A stretch of DNA of 64,000 nt from Lentzea tibetensis (lineage in GTDB: Bacteria; Actinomycetota; Actinomycetes; Mycobacteriales; Pseudonocardiaceae): assembly GCF_007845675.1 (NCBI RefSeq), contig NZ_VOBR01000006.1:370198-434197 (forward strand), given 5' to 3'. A model generated the notes under the pieces. The model made no database searches. It saw only the letters and a list, made by a program, of their open reading frames with translations, and had not been told where the DNA came from. Below are positions 7,954 to 16,411 of this stretch, piece after piece. The position numbers and the translations under genes were made by a program. Numbering within the stretch: position 1 is the stretch's first letter; each line of letters opens with the position of its first letter.

Positions 7954-10548
7954 TCACCCCGCCCCGAAGCACACGAAGCCGACACCGGCCGCGTAACCGA
8001 GGTCGTCATCCCGTTGCACGGCAGCCAAAGCCTCGGCGGGCGCCATCCCGGACGCGAGCCGCTGGTGCAGGTCGACCATGAGCGGCGCGGTGCCGTCGGT
8101 GGGCACCGGTACCACGGGCGCGATCAACGTGCGGGTCCCCAGCCCGAGAAGGGCGGCGGTGAACCCCATGAGCTCGTCCCCCGGACGCACCGCCGACTGA
8201 CCGGTGTCGCACGCGGACAGCACGACCAGCGAAGGCGGCGCGTGCAGGCGTTCGAGGTCGTAGACGGTCAGCGGACCGTCGGCCAGTTCCAGGGCGGAGA
8301 ACAGCGGGTTGTCGACGCGGAAGCTGCCGTGCGCGGCCACGTGGGCGAGCCGGGCGCCGTCCATCGCGTCGGCGACCGCGGACACGGTCGCCGCGGCACC
8401 GACGAGCACCTTGTTGTCCGGGACGTGCGCGCTGATCGCCTCGATCTCGGCGGGGGCCGCCGCCAGCCGGGGACCGGCGGCCAGCACGGAGGAACCGGCG
8501 CCGCCCGCGACCGAAGAGGCGCGCAGCCACACCGTCGCCGACGGCGAGACGGTCACCTGGCGGTTGAGCACCGCCCACGGCAGACCGTTCAGTGCGCCGG
8601 TCGGCACGACCACGAGCGACCGGCCGTCGATGCGCCGCTGCAGCGGCGCGAGCAGCCGCTCGCCCAGCGCCTTGGCCGCGTGCGCGGCGGAAGCCCGTGC
8701 CACGGAACGGTTCGGCGTGTCCGGAGGCAGGGTCACCAGGCGGTGCAGGGCGAAGCGCAGCAGGCGGATCTCCCGCACCGCGCCCTCCACCTCGCCGAGC
8801 CGGTGCAACGACGCGCGCCCGTCGACCACGACGACCGCGAGCAGCGCGGAGTCGTACTGGACGAACTCGACCAAGGCCGATGAACCCAGCGCGCCCGCGA
8901 GGCGGGACAGCGACGGCGGCCGGTGGACCACTCCCCCACCCGACGCCTGGCGGGTCAGGTCGCGCACGCGCTGTTCGAGCCGGACGAGGCGCTGGCGCAG
9001 CGCGTTCGACGGCCGTCCGGCCAGCACAGCGGCCTCCAGGTCGCCGGACACCGAGCGCAGCTCGCCCATCGCGTCCTCGAGGCGGGGATCGTCGGGCGGC
9101 GAAACAGGAGTCATGCGCAGCGCACCGGCGCGCCAGCTCTCCGCCCACGACAACACCTGCGAAGCAGCACCGGAAGCGACCGCCAGCCCCAAGCCCTCCA
9201 GCGCGAGCGCCTTGCCCTGGGCGCCGCTGAGCGCGCGGAGCTCCGCCGCGCCGAGGGACACGCGGTACTCGTCCAGCAGGGAAAGACCGCGTCGCAGCGC
9301 CGACGCCGTGCCGCGCACGTTGCCGGAGAGCTTGCGCCGCAACGCTTCCGCGTACCAACCGTGCACGCGGTGCGAGGCCGCGCCGCGCTGGCGGGACCGC
9401 GCCGCGACGGCCAGCTGGGACTCGGCGCGACGCACGTCGCCCATGTCCAGTGCCACCTGGCCCGCGTCGACCCGCGCCTCCAGTGCCGACATCCGCCAGC
9501 CCAGCGACTCCAGCTCGTCGGCGACCTTGATGATCGCGGTGCACAGCACGCGCGTGCGTTGCCCGGACAGGACCGCGGCGCGCAGCTCGAGGTAGCGCGC
9601 GGACGCCTCCCAGACGTCGCGCTTCTCCCGCCGGAACAACCCGCGCGCCTCGGCGGCGAACGACGCGGCGCCCGCGAGGTCGTTCTCCTGCAACGCGACC
9701 TGCGCGCGGTAGAACAGCGACTCGGACAGGCCGTGGGTGAGCTTCGACGACCGCATCTCGGCGATCACCCGGTCCGCGGTCGTCCGCGCCTCGTCGAGCA
9801 ACGGCACCGACGCGAGCAGCTCCAGCCGGTTCACCAGCAGCTGCGGCCGGGGCACGTCGAGCCGCCGGTACTCGTCGTCCGCCTGGGAGAACATCGTCAG
9901 CGCGCGGGGGATGTCGCCGGCGCGCTGCGCGGAGATGCCCGCGTTCCACCGCACGTCCGCGACCGCCAGCTCCTGCCCGAGCGACGCGTACAGCTCGGCC
10001 GCGCGCGAGAAGTCCTCGTCCGCGCGGCGCAGACCACCGCAGTAGGCCCTGACCAGGCCCCGGTTGTTGCGGGCCCGCGCCTCCCCCAGCGCGTCACCGG
10101 TGCGCCGGGCCGCCTCGATCGCGTGGTCGTAGTCGCGCAACGCGTCGGTGTACCGGCACAGGTAGTGCGCGACGACACCGCGTTGCATGCGCGCGTGGTC
10201 GGCGTCCTCACCGGAGAGCTCGGGCAGCGCCGAGTCGATCAGCTGCAACGCCTGCCGGTGCCTGCCGAAGTGCGACAGCACGTACGCGAGGCTGATCGAC
10301 GCCAGTGCCGCCAGCCGGGCCGACCCGATGGACTCCGCTATCTGAATCGAACGACGCAGGTGCCTTCGCGCGCCGGCGAAGTCGTGCAGCTCGCGCAACG
10401 ACAACCCGATCGCGCGTTCGGCGACGGAAGCCTCCTCCAGGTCGCCTGAGGAACGGGTGCGGCGGAGCACCTGGCGGGCCATCTCGATGGCCGCGCGGGG
10501 GTTGCGCTGCCTGGCCTCCAGCGCGTCCTCCGCGGAGATATCGGTCAC
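7954..10548 (-). CDS. TPR-CHAT caspase-like protease
   Basis: An 864-residue cytoplasmic protein. Residues 1 to about 480 form tandem tetratricopeptide-type helical repeats (for example A-L-R-D-Y-D-H-A-I-E-A-A-R and A-R-A-R-N-N-R-G-L). The last 280 residues are a CHAT domain, a caspase/separase-related cysteine protease: catalytic His740 in HVAAHGSF and Cys780 in VLSACDTG are both present, as is the substrate-loop GDELMGF. It should therefore be catalytically competent. It is divergent from a subtilisin-like protease, with a perfect palindrome in the shared promoter. TPR-CHAT proteins often act as triggered proteases in defence or programmed death; that role here is inferred from the family and neighbours. 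Start is GTG at 10548. Confidence 0.88.
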   Translation of the reverse strand: MTDISAEDALEARQRNPRAAIEMARQVLRRTRSSGDLEEASVAERAIGLSLRELHDFAGARRHLRRSIQIAESIGSARLAALASISLAYVLSHFGRHRQALQLIDSALPELSGEDADHARMQRGVVAHYLCRYTDALRDYDHAIEAARRTGDALGEARARNNRGLVRAYCGGLRRADEDFSRAAELYASLGQELAVADVRWNAGISAQRAGDIPRALTMFSQADDEYRRLDVPRPQLLVNRLELLASVPLLDEARTTADRVIAEMRSSKLTHGLSESLFYRAQVALQENDLAGAASFAAEARGLFRREKRDVWEASARYLELRAAVLSGQRTRVLCTAIIKVADELESLGWRMSALEARVDAGQVALDMGDVRRAESQLAVAARSRQRGAASHRVHGWYAEALRRKLSGNVRGTASALRRGLSLLDEYRVSLGAAELRALSGAQGKALALEGLGLAVASGAASQVLSWAESWRAGALRMTPVSPPDDPRLEDAMGELRSVSGDLEAAVLAGRPSNALRQRLVRLEQRVRDLTRQASGGGVVHRPPSLSRLAGALGSSALVEFVQYDSALLAVVVVDGRASLHRLGEVEGAVREIRLLRFALHRLVTLPPDTPNRSVARASAAHAAKALGERLLAPLQRRIDGRSLVVVPTGALNGLPWAVLNRQVTVSPSATVWLRASSVAGGAGSSVLAAGPRLAAAPAEIEAISAHVPDNKVLVGAAATVSAVADAMDGARLAHVAAHGSFRVDNPLFSALELADGPLTVYDLERLHAPPSLVVLSACDTGQSAVRPGDELMGFTAALLGLGTRTLIAPVVPVPTDGTAPLMVDLHQRLASGMAPAEALAAVQRDDDLGYAAGVGFVCFGAG

Positions 10549-10571
10549 CGCGCCACTTTATCCGCTGTGGT

Positions 10572-10585
10572 AGCTTGATCAAGCT
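10572..10585. promoter_or_regulatory. 14-bp palindrome in the CHAT/S8 divergent promoter
   Basis: AGCTTGATCAAGCT is a perfect 14-bp palindrome located 24 bp upstream of the CHAT start and 38 bp upstream of the chosen S8 protease start, inside a 75-bp divergent spacer. A symmetric site in this position is a good candidate operator for a dimeric regulator that controls both halves of the module. No regulator for it is proven. Confidence 0.5.
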
Positions 10586-10623
10586 CGGTCGGGGTGCCCG
10601 TCAACGCTGCTAGTGAGGCCGTT

Positions 10624-11823
10624 GTGTCGAAATCGCCGGAACGTGCGGAACTTTACGAAAGAGCTTTTGACCAGCTCATCGCCGAAGACAAGCGCATTAG
10701 TCTGCACGCCGAGCAGGGACGTGAATTTCTTTTCCGCCCCAGCGAGTTGTTGGTCAATGAAGTAGATCGCGACCGCGTGATCCGAAAGTTGCGGCAAAAC
10801 GACTTCGTGGTCGAAGTCGGTAAGGGATTCGCGGGAATGGCCCGGCTGATCCTCCCGCGCAACCCCGACGACATCCCGCGCATCGTCCGCCTGCTGCGCG
10901 ACCCGCGTCAGTGGCCCGGCGAGCGCGTCCCGTTCGTGCAGCCGCACCACGTCGTGGTCGGCCACGGCGGCAACATCCACGGCCACCCCGGCGACCGCCC
11001 GAAGCCCTCGGACCCGTTGAAGGAGCCGAAGCCGGACGAGCGCAACAGCAAGGTCGTCGTCGGCATCATCGACACGGGCATCTCCAAGTCCGCGACCAAC
11101 GACCACGGCGGCTGGTTCAAGGGCCGGTACTCCCAGGAGCTCGACGACGTCGACAAGGCGTACAGCGCCGGCGACTTCTTCGCGCTCCAGGGCGGGCACG
11201 GCACGTACGTCGCAGGCTGCGTGCAGCAGGCCGCGCCGGGCGTCTCGTTCGACCCGGAGGTCGCGCTCGACCCGAACGGCCTCGGCGACGAGGAGACGCT
11301 GTGCGCGAAGATCACTGAACTGGGTGACCGCGTCCACATCCTGAACCTCTCCCTCGGCTGCTTCACCGAGGACGACGTGGCGTCCGAACCGATGCGCCGC
11401 ACGATCAACGCGCTCAAGAGCGACGTCGTCGTGGTCGCGTCGGCGGCCAACCAGGGCACGACCCGCCGGAGCTGGCCCGCGGCGCTGCGCAACGTCGTCG
11501 CGGTGGCCGCGCTCGCGCAGAACGGCGACGGCTCGATCGTCCCCGCCTGCTACAGCAACCACGGCGACTGGGTCGACCTGTGCGCCATCGGCAACCGCAC
11601 CAGCACCTACCTCAAGGGCGAGTGGCAGCTCCCCGGTGAGCCCGCGCCGACGCCGTTCGCGCTGTGGGCCTACTGGGCGGGCACCTCGTTCGCCGCGCCG
11701 TACGTCTCCGGGGCCATCGCCCAGAAGATGAGCGACGACGGCATCAGCGCGCCACAGGCGCGCGACAAGCTCCTCGCATCCGGGCCGGAGTTCCATCCCG
11801 GTTATGGAGTTTTCATCAAGTAG
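10624..11823 (+). CDS. Subtilisin-like (S8) serine protease, cytoplasmic
   Basis: About 399 residues with the complete S8 triad: Asp150 (GIIDTGI), His192 (GGHGTYVAG), Ser355 (AGTSFAAPYVSG) and the oxyanion Asn276. It has no signal peptide and no transmembrane segment, so it should act in the cytoplasm. The first 130 residues (K-S-P-E-R-A-E-L-Y-E-R-A-F onward) are not a standard subtilisin propeptide. GTG at 10624 is chosen because a GAGG lies 6 nt upstream; the longer GTG at 10594 lacks a clear ribosome binding site. It heads the plus-strand half of the CHAT module and is followed 54 nt later by a sigma factor gene. Confidence 0.9.
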   Translation: MSKSPERAELYERAFDQLIAEDKRISLHAEQGREFLFRPSELLVNEVDRDRVIRKLRQNDFVVEVGKGFAGMARLILPRNPDDIPRIVRLLRDPRQWPGERVPFVQPHHVVVGHGGNIHGHPGDRPKPSDPLKEPKPDERNSKVVVGIIDTGISKSATNDHGGWFKGRYSQELDDVDKAYSAGDFFALQGGHGTYVAGCVQQAAPGVSFDPEVALDPNGLGDEETLCAKITELGDRVHILNLSLGCFTEDDVASEPMRRTINALKSDVVVVASAANQGTTRRSWPAALRNVVAVAALAQNGDGSIVPACYSNHGDWVDLCAIGNRTSTYLKGEWQLPGEPAPTPFALWAYWAGTSFAAPYVSGAIAQKMSDDGISAPQARDKLLASGPEFHPGYGVFIK

Positions 11824-11877
11824 ATGTATCTGGCGGGCAACCCGGCGCTCCGCATGTTGTGAACGCAAGGAGTGGAC

Positions 11878-12504
11878 GTGACCTCTGCATCCCCGATCGC
11901 CGCGCTGGTCAGCGCGGCGGCCGAGGGCGACCAGCGGGCGTGGAACGAGATCGTCGATCGTTACACGCCGCTGGTGGTGTCGGTGATCTACAAGCACCGG
12001 CTGCGTCCCGCGGATGCCGCGGACGTCAACCAGACGCTGTGGCTGCGCCTCGTGGAACAGATCGGCAGGCTCCGCGAGCCGGAGGCACTGCCCGGCTGGA
12101 TCATGACGACCACCCGCAACGAGTGCCTTCGGGTGCTGCGCGTTCAGCAACGGACTCACCTGTACGACCCGCTGTCGGCGGAGGAGCCGGTCGGCGAGGC
12201 GGACATGGCGACGGACCTCGACGAGGAGATGCTCGCCGTCGAGCGCCGTCAGGCGTTGCGCGACGGGTTCCGCGAGCTCACCGAGCAGTGTCAACGCCTG
12301 CTGACCAAGCTGATGACCGATCCACCGCCGAGCTACCAGACCGTCAGCGAAGAGCTCGCGATGCCGATCGGCAGCATCGGGCCGACGCGCATCCGGTGCC
12401 TCGGCAAGTTGCGCAAGACGCCCGCGATCATGCGGTTCCTGGGGGCACCGTCAACAGGGGGGAGAGGAGGTGTGTTGGGTGCGGCAGCACGGATGGGACA
12501 GTGA
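11878..12504 (+). CDS. ECF-type RNA polymerase sigma factor
   Basis: About 208 residues with a sigma-70 region 2 (A-W-N-E-I-V-D-R-Y-T-P-L-V and D-A-A-D-V-N-Q-T-L-W-L-R-L) and region 4 (S-Y-Q-T-V-S-E-E-L-A-M-P-I-G-S-I-G-P-T-R). The GTG at 11878 is chosen because an AAGGAG at 11867-11872 stands five bases before it; a GTG at 11872 overlaps that ribosome binding site. The 3' end overlaps the next gene by 26 nt, so translation is probably coupled. It likely directs transcription of the module or a wider regulon, a function not shown by sequence alone. Confidence 0.88.
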   Translation: MTSASPIAALVSAAAEGDQRAWNEIVDRYTPLVVSVIYKHRLRPADAADVNQTLWLRLVEQIGRLREPEALPGWIMTTTRNECLRVLRVQQRTHLYDPLSAEEPVGEADMATDLDEEMLAVERRQALRDGFRELTEQCQRLLTKLMTDPPPSYQTVSEELAMPIGSIGPTRIRCLGKLRKTPAIMRFLGAPSTGGRGGVLGAAARMGQ

Positions 12505-12937
12505 CGAGGCGATGCTCGAAGACCTGCGTGACGCGTTGATGGAACCGGCGGCGTCGTCGTCAGAGGTGCCGCCGGAGTTCTACGAGGCGGCGCGCGCGGC
12601 GTTCACCTGGCGCACCATCGACGCCGAGCTCCTGGCGATCAGCTACGACTCCGTGCTCGACGACGACCTGATGGCGCGGGCCCGGTCCACCATGACCGCC
12701 CGGCAGCTGGTGTTCGACGCGGACGGCGTGTCGTTGCAGGTCGAGGTCACCGAGGCCGGCATCACCGGCCAGCTCATGCCGCCGCGCAGCGCGCGGGTGG
12801 CGCTGGTGACGCCGGACGGCGTGGGTGAGGAGGCCGACACCGACGAGCTCGGCTGCTTCCTGATGGGGCCGCCCCCGCGCGGCCCGATCCGATTCCGGCT
12901 CGACGATTCGTCACTCACCGATTGGGTTTGTCTATAA
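12479..12937 (+). CDS. Sigma-coupled small beta-domain protein (possible anti-sigma or adaptor)
   Basis: About 152 residues. A helical N terminus (D-E-A-M-L-E-D-L-R-D-A-L, then P-P-E-F-Y-E-A-A-R-A-A-F-T-W-R-T-I-D-A-E-L) is followed by a beta-rich part resembling a carboxypeptidase-regulatory-like sandwich. The helical motif is one I associate with proteins encoded next to ECF sigma factors in CHAT or protease loci, but no ZAS zinc motif or transmembrane helix is present, so it is not a classical anti-sigma factor. GTG at 12479 lies 8 nt after GGAGG; the GTG at 12470 overlaps that site. Overlap with the sigma gene argues for stoichiometric partnership. Confidence 0.75.
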   Translation: MRQHGWDSDEAMLEDLRDALMEPAASSSEVPPEFYEAARAAFTWRTIDAELLAISYDSVLDDDLMARARSTMTARQLVFDADGVSLQVEVTEAGITGQLMPPRSARVALVTPDGVGEEADTDELGCFLMGPPPRGPIRFRLDDSSLTDWVCL

Positions 12938-12938
12938 G

Positions 12939-12959
12939 GCATCCCCAAAAGGGTGATGC
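12939..12959 (+). terminator. Hairpin after the CHAT/S8/sigma module
   Basis: Directly after the stop of the small coupled protein, GCATC (12939-12943) pairs with GATGC (12955-12959), and CCC with GGG inside, around an A-rich loop. There is no U tract, as is common in actinobacteria. It marks the probable 3' end of the plus-strand transcript. Confidence 0.45.
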
Positions 12960-13038
12960 GAGAATTAGCTCGTTCGGCCTACACGTGCCGCCAGTAGGGT
13001 TATGCCGCTCAGGATTTCCGCGCATTTGAGAGTGGCAG

Positions 13039-13848
13039 GTGTCTGCAGTGGTCGACCAAGTCAGCTGGGTACCGGAAGGCGTCAACGTCGACGTGCCGAG
13101 TTCCGCGAGGATCTACGACTACCTCCTCGGCGGCGGGCACAACTTCGAAGCGGACCGCAACACCGCCGAAGCGCTGATCAAGGTGCTCCCGGTGCGCGAC
13201 ATGGCCCGCCGCAACCGTGCTTACCTGCGGCGTGTCGTGCTCGAGCTGGCGGACATGGGCATCACGCAGTTCCTCGACCTCGGCTCGGGCATCCCGACCG
13301 TCGGCAACGTGCACGAGATCGCGCACGAGGTGAACCCGGACGCCCGCGTGGTCTACGTGGACTTCGAGCACGTGGCGATCACGCACGCCGAGCTGATGCT
13401 CGCGAACGAGCCCAACGTGACGGCCGTGCTCGCCGACCTGCGGGTACCGGAGACCGTGCTGAAGCAGGCCTCCACGCTGCTCGACTTCAGCAAGCCGGTC
13501 GGCCTGCTGATCGTGGGCGTCCTGCAGTTCATCCCGGACGCCGACGACCCGTGGCAGATCATCGAGCAGTACGCCGAGGCGCTGGCACCCGGCAGCTACG
13601 TCGCCCTGTCGCACTTCACCGCGGACTCCATGCCCGAGGCGATGGCCGCGGGCAAGGAGATCTTCGCCAGGACCGCCGAGCCGATCACGCCGCGCACGCT
13701 CGAGCAGGTGACCCAGATGCTCCGCGGACTCGAGACCGTCGAACCGGGCATCGTGTTCACGCCGCAGTGGCGGCCGGAGTCGCCCGACGACGTCGGCGAG
13801 AACCCCAGCAGGGCCAACCTCTACGCCGCGGTCGGCCGCAAGCCGTAA
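13039..13848 (+). CDS. DUF574 / Methyltransf_19 SAM-dependent methyltransferase
   Basis: A 269-residue protein of the S-adenosylmethionine-dependent methyltransferase family that is much expanded in actinobacteria. The N-terminal S-S-A-R-I-Y-D-Y-L-L-G-G-G-H-N-F-E-A-D motif is diagnostic, followed by the SAM-binding FLDLGSGIPT loop and an acidic strand (V-V-Y-V-D-F-E). The substrate is unknown. The GTG at 13039 is used; a GTG nine bases later is equally possible. The stop lies 3 nt before the diguanylate cyclase gene, indicating an operon; these methyltransferases are often found next to signalling genes. Confidence 0.9.
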   Translation: MSAVVDQVSWVPEGVNVDVPSSARIYDYLLGGGHNFEADRNTAEALIKVLPVRDMARRNRAYLRRVVLELADMGITQFLDLGSGIPTVGNVHEIAHEVNPDARVVYVDFEHVAITHAELMLANEPNVTAVLADLRVPETVLKQASTLLDFSKPVGLLIVGVLQFIPDADDPWQIIEQYAEALAPGSYVALSHFTADSMPEAMAAGKEIFARTAEPITPRTLEQVTQMLRGLETVEPGIVFTPQWRPESPDDVGENPSRANLYAAVGRKP

Positions 13849-13851
13849 CCC

Positions 13852-15750
13852 GTGCCCGAACAGCCGTCCAACATCGCGAGACGCTGGGCGACGGTCCTCA
13901 TCGAGAGCGCGTACTCGCCGATCTTCCGCGGCAGGCTCACGCACATCCTCGACGAGCACGTCGCCCGGCTTTCGCGCGCGCTCGGCACGGAGAACGACAC
14001 CGAAGGCGACTCGGCGGCCGACGCGGTCGGCGAGTGGCTCGTGGCGTCGCGGTTCACCGGCCCGGACAGCCTGAAGGGCACCATCGAGACGCTCGGCGAG
14101 CTCGGCCGCGGCCAGCGCCTGATGACCATGCTCGGCTCGCTGTCGGCCGGCTACGTCCGCGCGACCCGCGACCAGCTGTTCCACCAGCAGGAGAAGGTCA
14201 AGAACTCGCTGCTCAAGGCCGTCGAGGACGCGCAGCGGTCGTTGTTGGAGAGCGAGGCGCGGTTCGCGCGGGTGTTCGCGAGCTCCGGCGCGGGCATCGC
14301 GATCATGGACCTGGACGGCGAGGTCGTCGAGGTGAACCCGGCGCTCGCCGCGATGCTCGGCCACTCCGGCGAGCCGCAGCCGAAGCTCGTGTTCGCCGAC
14401 GCCGACCTGGCCGTGCTGTTCAACGACTGCCGCCGCCTGCTGTTCTCCGACGACGAGTCCGTCCGGCAGGAACGCGAGCTCAGCCGCGGCCCCGAGGACC
14501 GGCTGTGGGCGAACGTCGTGCTCTCGCTGCTGCGCGACGGCGAGGGCGAGCCGCGGTACTACATCGCGGTGATCGAGGACGTCACGGACCAGCGGATGCT
14601 GCGGGACGTGCTGCGGCGGCAGGCATCCACGGACATGCTGACCGGCCTGCCGAACCGGCAGAGCTTCGTCAACCGGCTGGAGGAGGTCATCGCCAGGGCC
14701 GGTCCCACCGACACGATGACGCTCGGCTACCTGGACGTCGACAGCGTCACGATCGTCAACGACGGACTCGGCTACGCCGCGGGTGACGCGGTGCTGCGCG
14801 AGGTCGCGCGCCGCCTCGGCAGGGTGCTGCCGGAGGCGGTGATCGCCCGCATCGGCGGTGACGAGTTCGTGGTGCTGGTGGAGGGCGCGCCGGACGTGTC
14901 CGCGCTGGCCGAGTTGATCGACGACGAGCTGGCCGAGCCGGTGTTCATCGACGGTCACGGCGTCGCGGTGTCCACGTCCATCGGGTTCGTGCACGGCACC
15001 GGCCCCGAGATCGACCCGGTCGCGCTGCTGCGTCGCGCGCACAGCACGTTGCGCCGCGCCGAGAAGGGCGGCAAGCGGCAGTGGGGCATCTTCGACCCGG
15101 TGCAGGACCTGGCCGACCGCACCACGTCCGCGCGGATCGCGTCGATGCCGGGCGCGTTCGAGAACGGCGACATCCGCATCGAGTACCGGCCCATCGTGCG
15201 GCTCTCCGACGGTGCTGTCGTCGCGCGCGAGGCGCAGCTGCGGTGGGCCGACCTCGGTCACGACGAGTGCGCCCGCTACGCCGAGACGCTGGGCCTCGCG
15301 TCCCGGATCGGCCGCTGGATGCTGCAGGAGGCGTGCTCGCTGGGCGAGCCCGTGCTGGTGCGCCTGTCACCGGACCAGTCGCGCGACCCGGATCTCGCGG
15401 CGATCGTGCGCAGAACGTTGCGCAACAGCGCACTCGGGCCGCTGTCCCTGCTGCTCGCGCTGGACGTGCGCGGCATGCCGGACGGCGAGGAGAACCTGGA
15501 AGTGCTGCACGACATGGGAGTCCGGGTGCTGCTGCACGAGTTCGGCGGCGGGTTCGCCGGACTGTCCTACGTGGACCGCAACCCGCTGTGGGGTGTGCGG
15601 CTCAGCGCTCCCCCGTCGGAACGTCTTGCGCGGCAAGGACTTGCCGGACTGGTTCCGCTGCTGCACGCCGCCGGGATCCAGGTGATCGCCGGACATCCGG
15701 CCGATCCGGACGAACACCGCGCGCTGGGCGTGGACCTGGTCGTGCGCTAG
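13852..15750 (+). CDS. PAS-GGDEF protein with degenerate EAL domain
   Basis: About 632 residues. Residues 1-120 form a helical sensor-like region; about 130-260 is a PAS domain (A-R-F-A-R-V-F-A-S-S-G-A-G-I-A-I); about 265-420 is a GGDEF domain with the intact signature ARIGGDEFVVL, so c-di-GMP synthesis is plausible. The C-terminal part has EAL-domain fold segments (E-Y-R-P-I-V-R-L, R-E-A-Q-L-R-W) but the EAL motif reads EAQ and the DDFG block reads HEFG. The phosphodiesterase site is therefore probably dead and may serve in binding or regulation. Cotranscribed with the methyltransferase. Confidence 0.88.
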   Translation: MPEQPSNIARRWATVLIESAYSPIFRGRLTHILDEHVARLSRALGTENDTEGDSAADAVGEWLVASRFTGPDSLKGTIETLGELGRGQRLMTMLGSLSAGYVRATRDQLFHQQEKVKNSLLKAVEDAQRSLLESEARFARVFASSGAGIAIMDLDGEVVEVNPALAAMLGHSGEPQPKLVFADADLAVLFNDCRRLLFSDDESVRQERELSRGPEDRLWANVVLSLLRDGEGEPRYYIAVIEDVTDQRMLRDVLRRQASTDMLTGLPNRQSFVNRLEEVIARAGPTDTMTLGYLDVDSVTIVNDGLGYAAGDAVLREVARRLGRVLPEAVIARIGGDEFVVLVEGAPDVSALAELIDDELAEPVFIDGHGVAVSTSIGFVHGTGPEIDPVALLRRAHSTLRRAEKGGKRQWGIFDPVQDLADRTTSARIASMPGAFENGDIRIEYRPIVRLSDGAVVAREAQLRWADLGHDECARYAETLGLASRIGRWMLQEACSLGEPVLVRLSPDQSRDPDLAAIVRRTLRNSALGPLSLLLALDVRGMPDGEENLEVLHDMGVRVLLHEFGGGFAGLSYVDRNPLWGVRLSAPPSERLARQGLAGLVPLLHAAGIQVIAGHPADPDEHRALGVDLVVR

Positions 15751-15757
15751 TGCGTGC

Positions 15758-15790
15758 GTGGCCGGGGTCCTCAGGACGAACCCCGGCCAC
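15758..15790. terminator. Hairpin between convergent genes
   Basis: GTGGCCGGGGT (15758-15768) and ACCCCGGCCAC (15780-15790) are perfect 11-bp inverted repeats with an 11-nt loop. The hairpin lies between the stop of the GGDEF gene and the stop of the convergent snapalysin gene and can serve both. Confidence 0.7.
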
Positions 15791-15805
15791 TCACGATCGG
15801 CTGGG

Positions 15806-16330
15806 TCAGCCGGCGTCCACGAACTGGTTGTTCCACTCGCCGGTCGCCATCACGCTGGGCCGGAACTTGGCCTCGACGCGCGCCTTCTCACTGGCGTTCG
15901 GGTAGATGTTCTTGCAGGGGATGCCACCCGTCGAGCCGGACATCAGGCTGCTGCACGGACCGGGCTTGATGTCCGGCAGGCCGAGGATGTGGCCGAGCTC
16001 GTGCGATGCGATCCGGGGCGGGTAGTAGCCCTGGTCAACGGCCTGGCGCCCCATCCACACGCGGCCGTTGCCGAGCGTGGTCGGTTGGGCCCGAGGCCAG
16101 CCGTTGTCCGCGACGATGGTGATGTTCGCGGCGCCGGTGGTCTTGACGAGCTTCACGTTCTTGACGCTGTCGTTCCACACCTTCGCACCCTCGTCGACGA
16201 CGGCCTTGAACTCGGCCGCACCGTTCGAGTTGTAGGTGAGAACGCGGGGAGCCGCCTCAGCTGCGGGAGCGATGCCGACCACCAGGGCCGCGGTGCTCGC
16301 GAGCACGGCTATTGTTTTGCGCAGGAACAC
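15806..16330 (-). CDS. Snapalysin-type secreted zinc protease (M7)
   Basis: A 174-residue exported metalloprotease. Residues 1-27 are a Sec signal peptide ending A-A-E-A-A. The mature part has the extended zinc motif HELGHILGLPD (two His ligands, Asp as third ligand, Glu base) followed by the C-S-S-L-M-S-G Met-turn, the arrangement typical of Streptomyces snapalysin. Length is normal for the family. The GTG at 16330 has GGAG eight bases upstream. It probably hydrolyses milk-protein-like or other peptides outside the cell. Confidence 0.9.
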   Translation of the reverse strand: MFLRKTIAVLASTAALVVGIAPAAEAAPRVLTYNSNGAAEFKAVVDEGAKVWNDSVKNVKLVKTTGAANITIVADNGWPRAQPTTLGNGRVWMGRQAVDQGYYPPRIASHELGHILGLPDIKPGPCSSLMSGSTGGIPCKNIYPNASEKARVEAKFRPSVMATGEWNNQFVDAG

Positions 16331-16411
16331 AGGGATCTCCTCGCAATGCAGGGATTAACGTTTCCGAGCGTATCGCCGAACCTTTGCGACACAAGAAGAG
16401 TCAAGTGTCAA

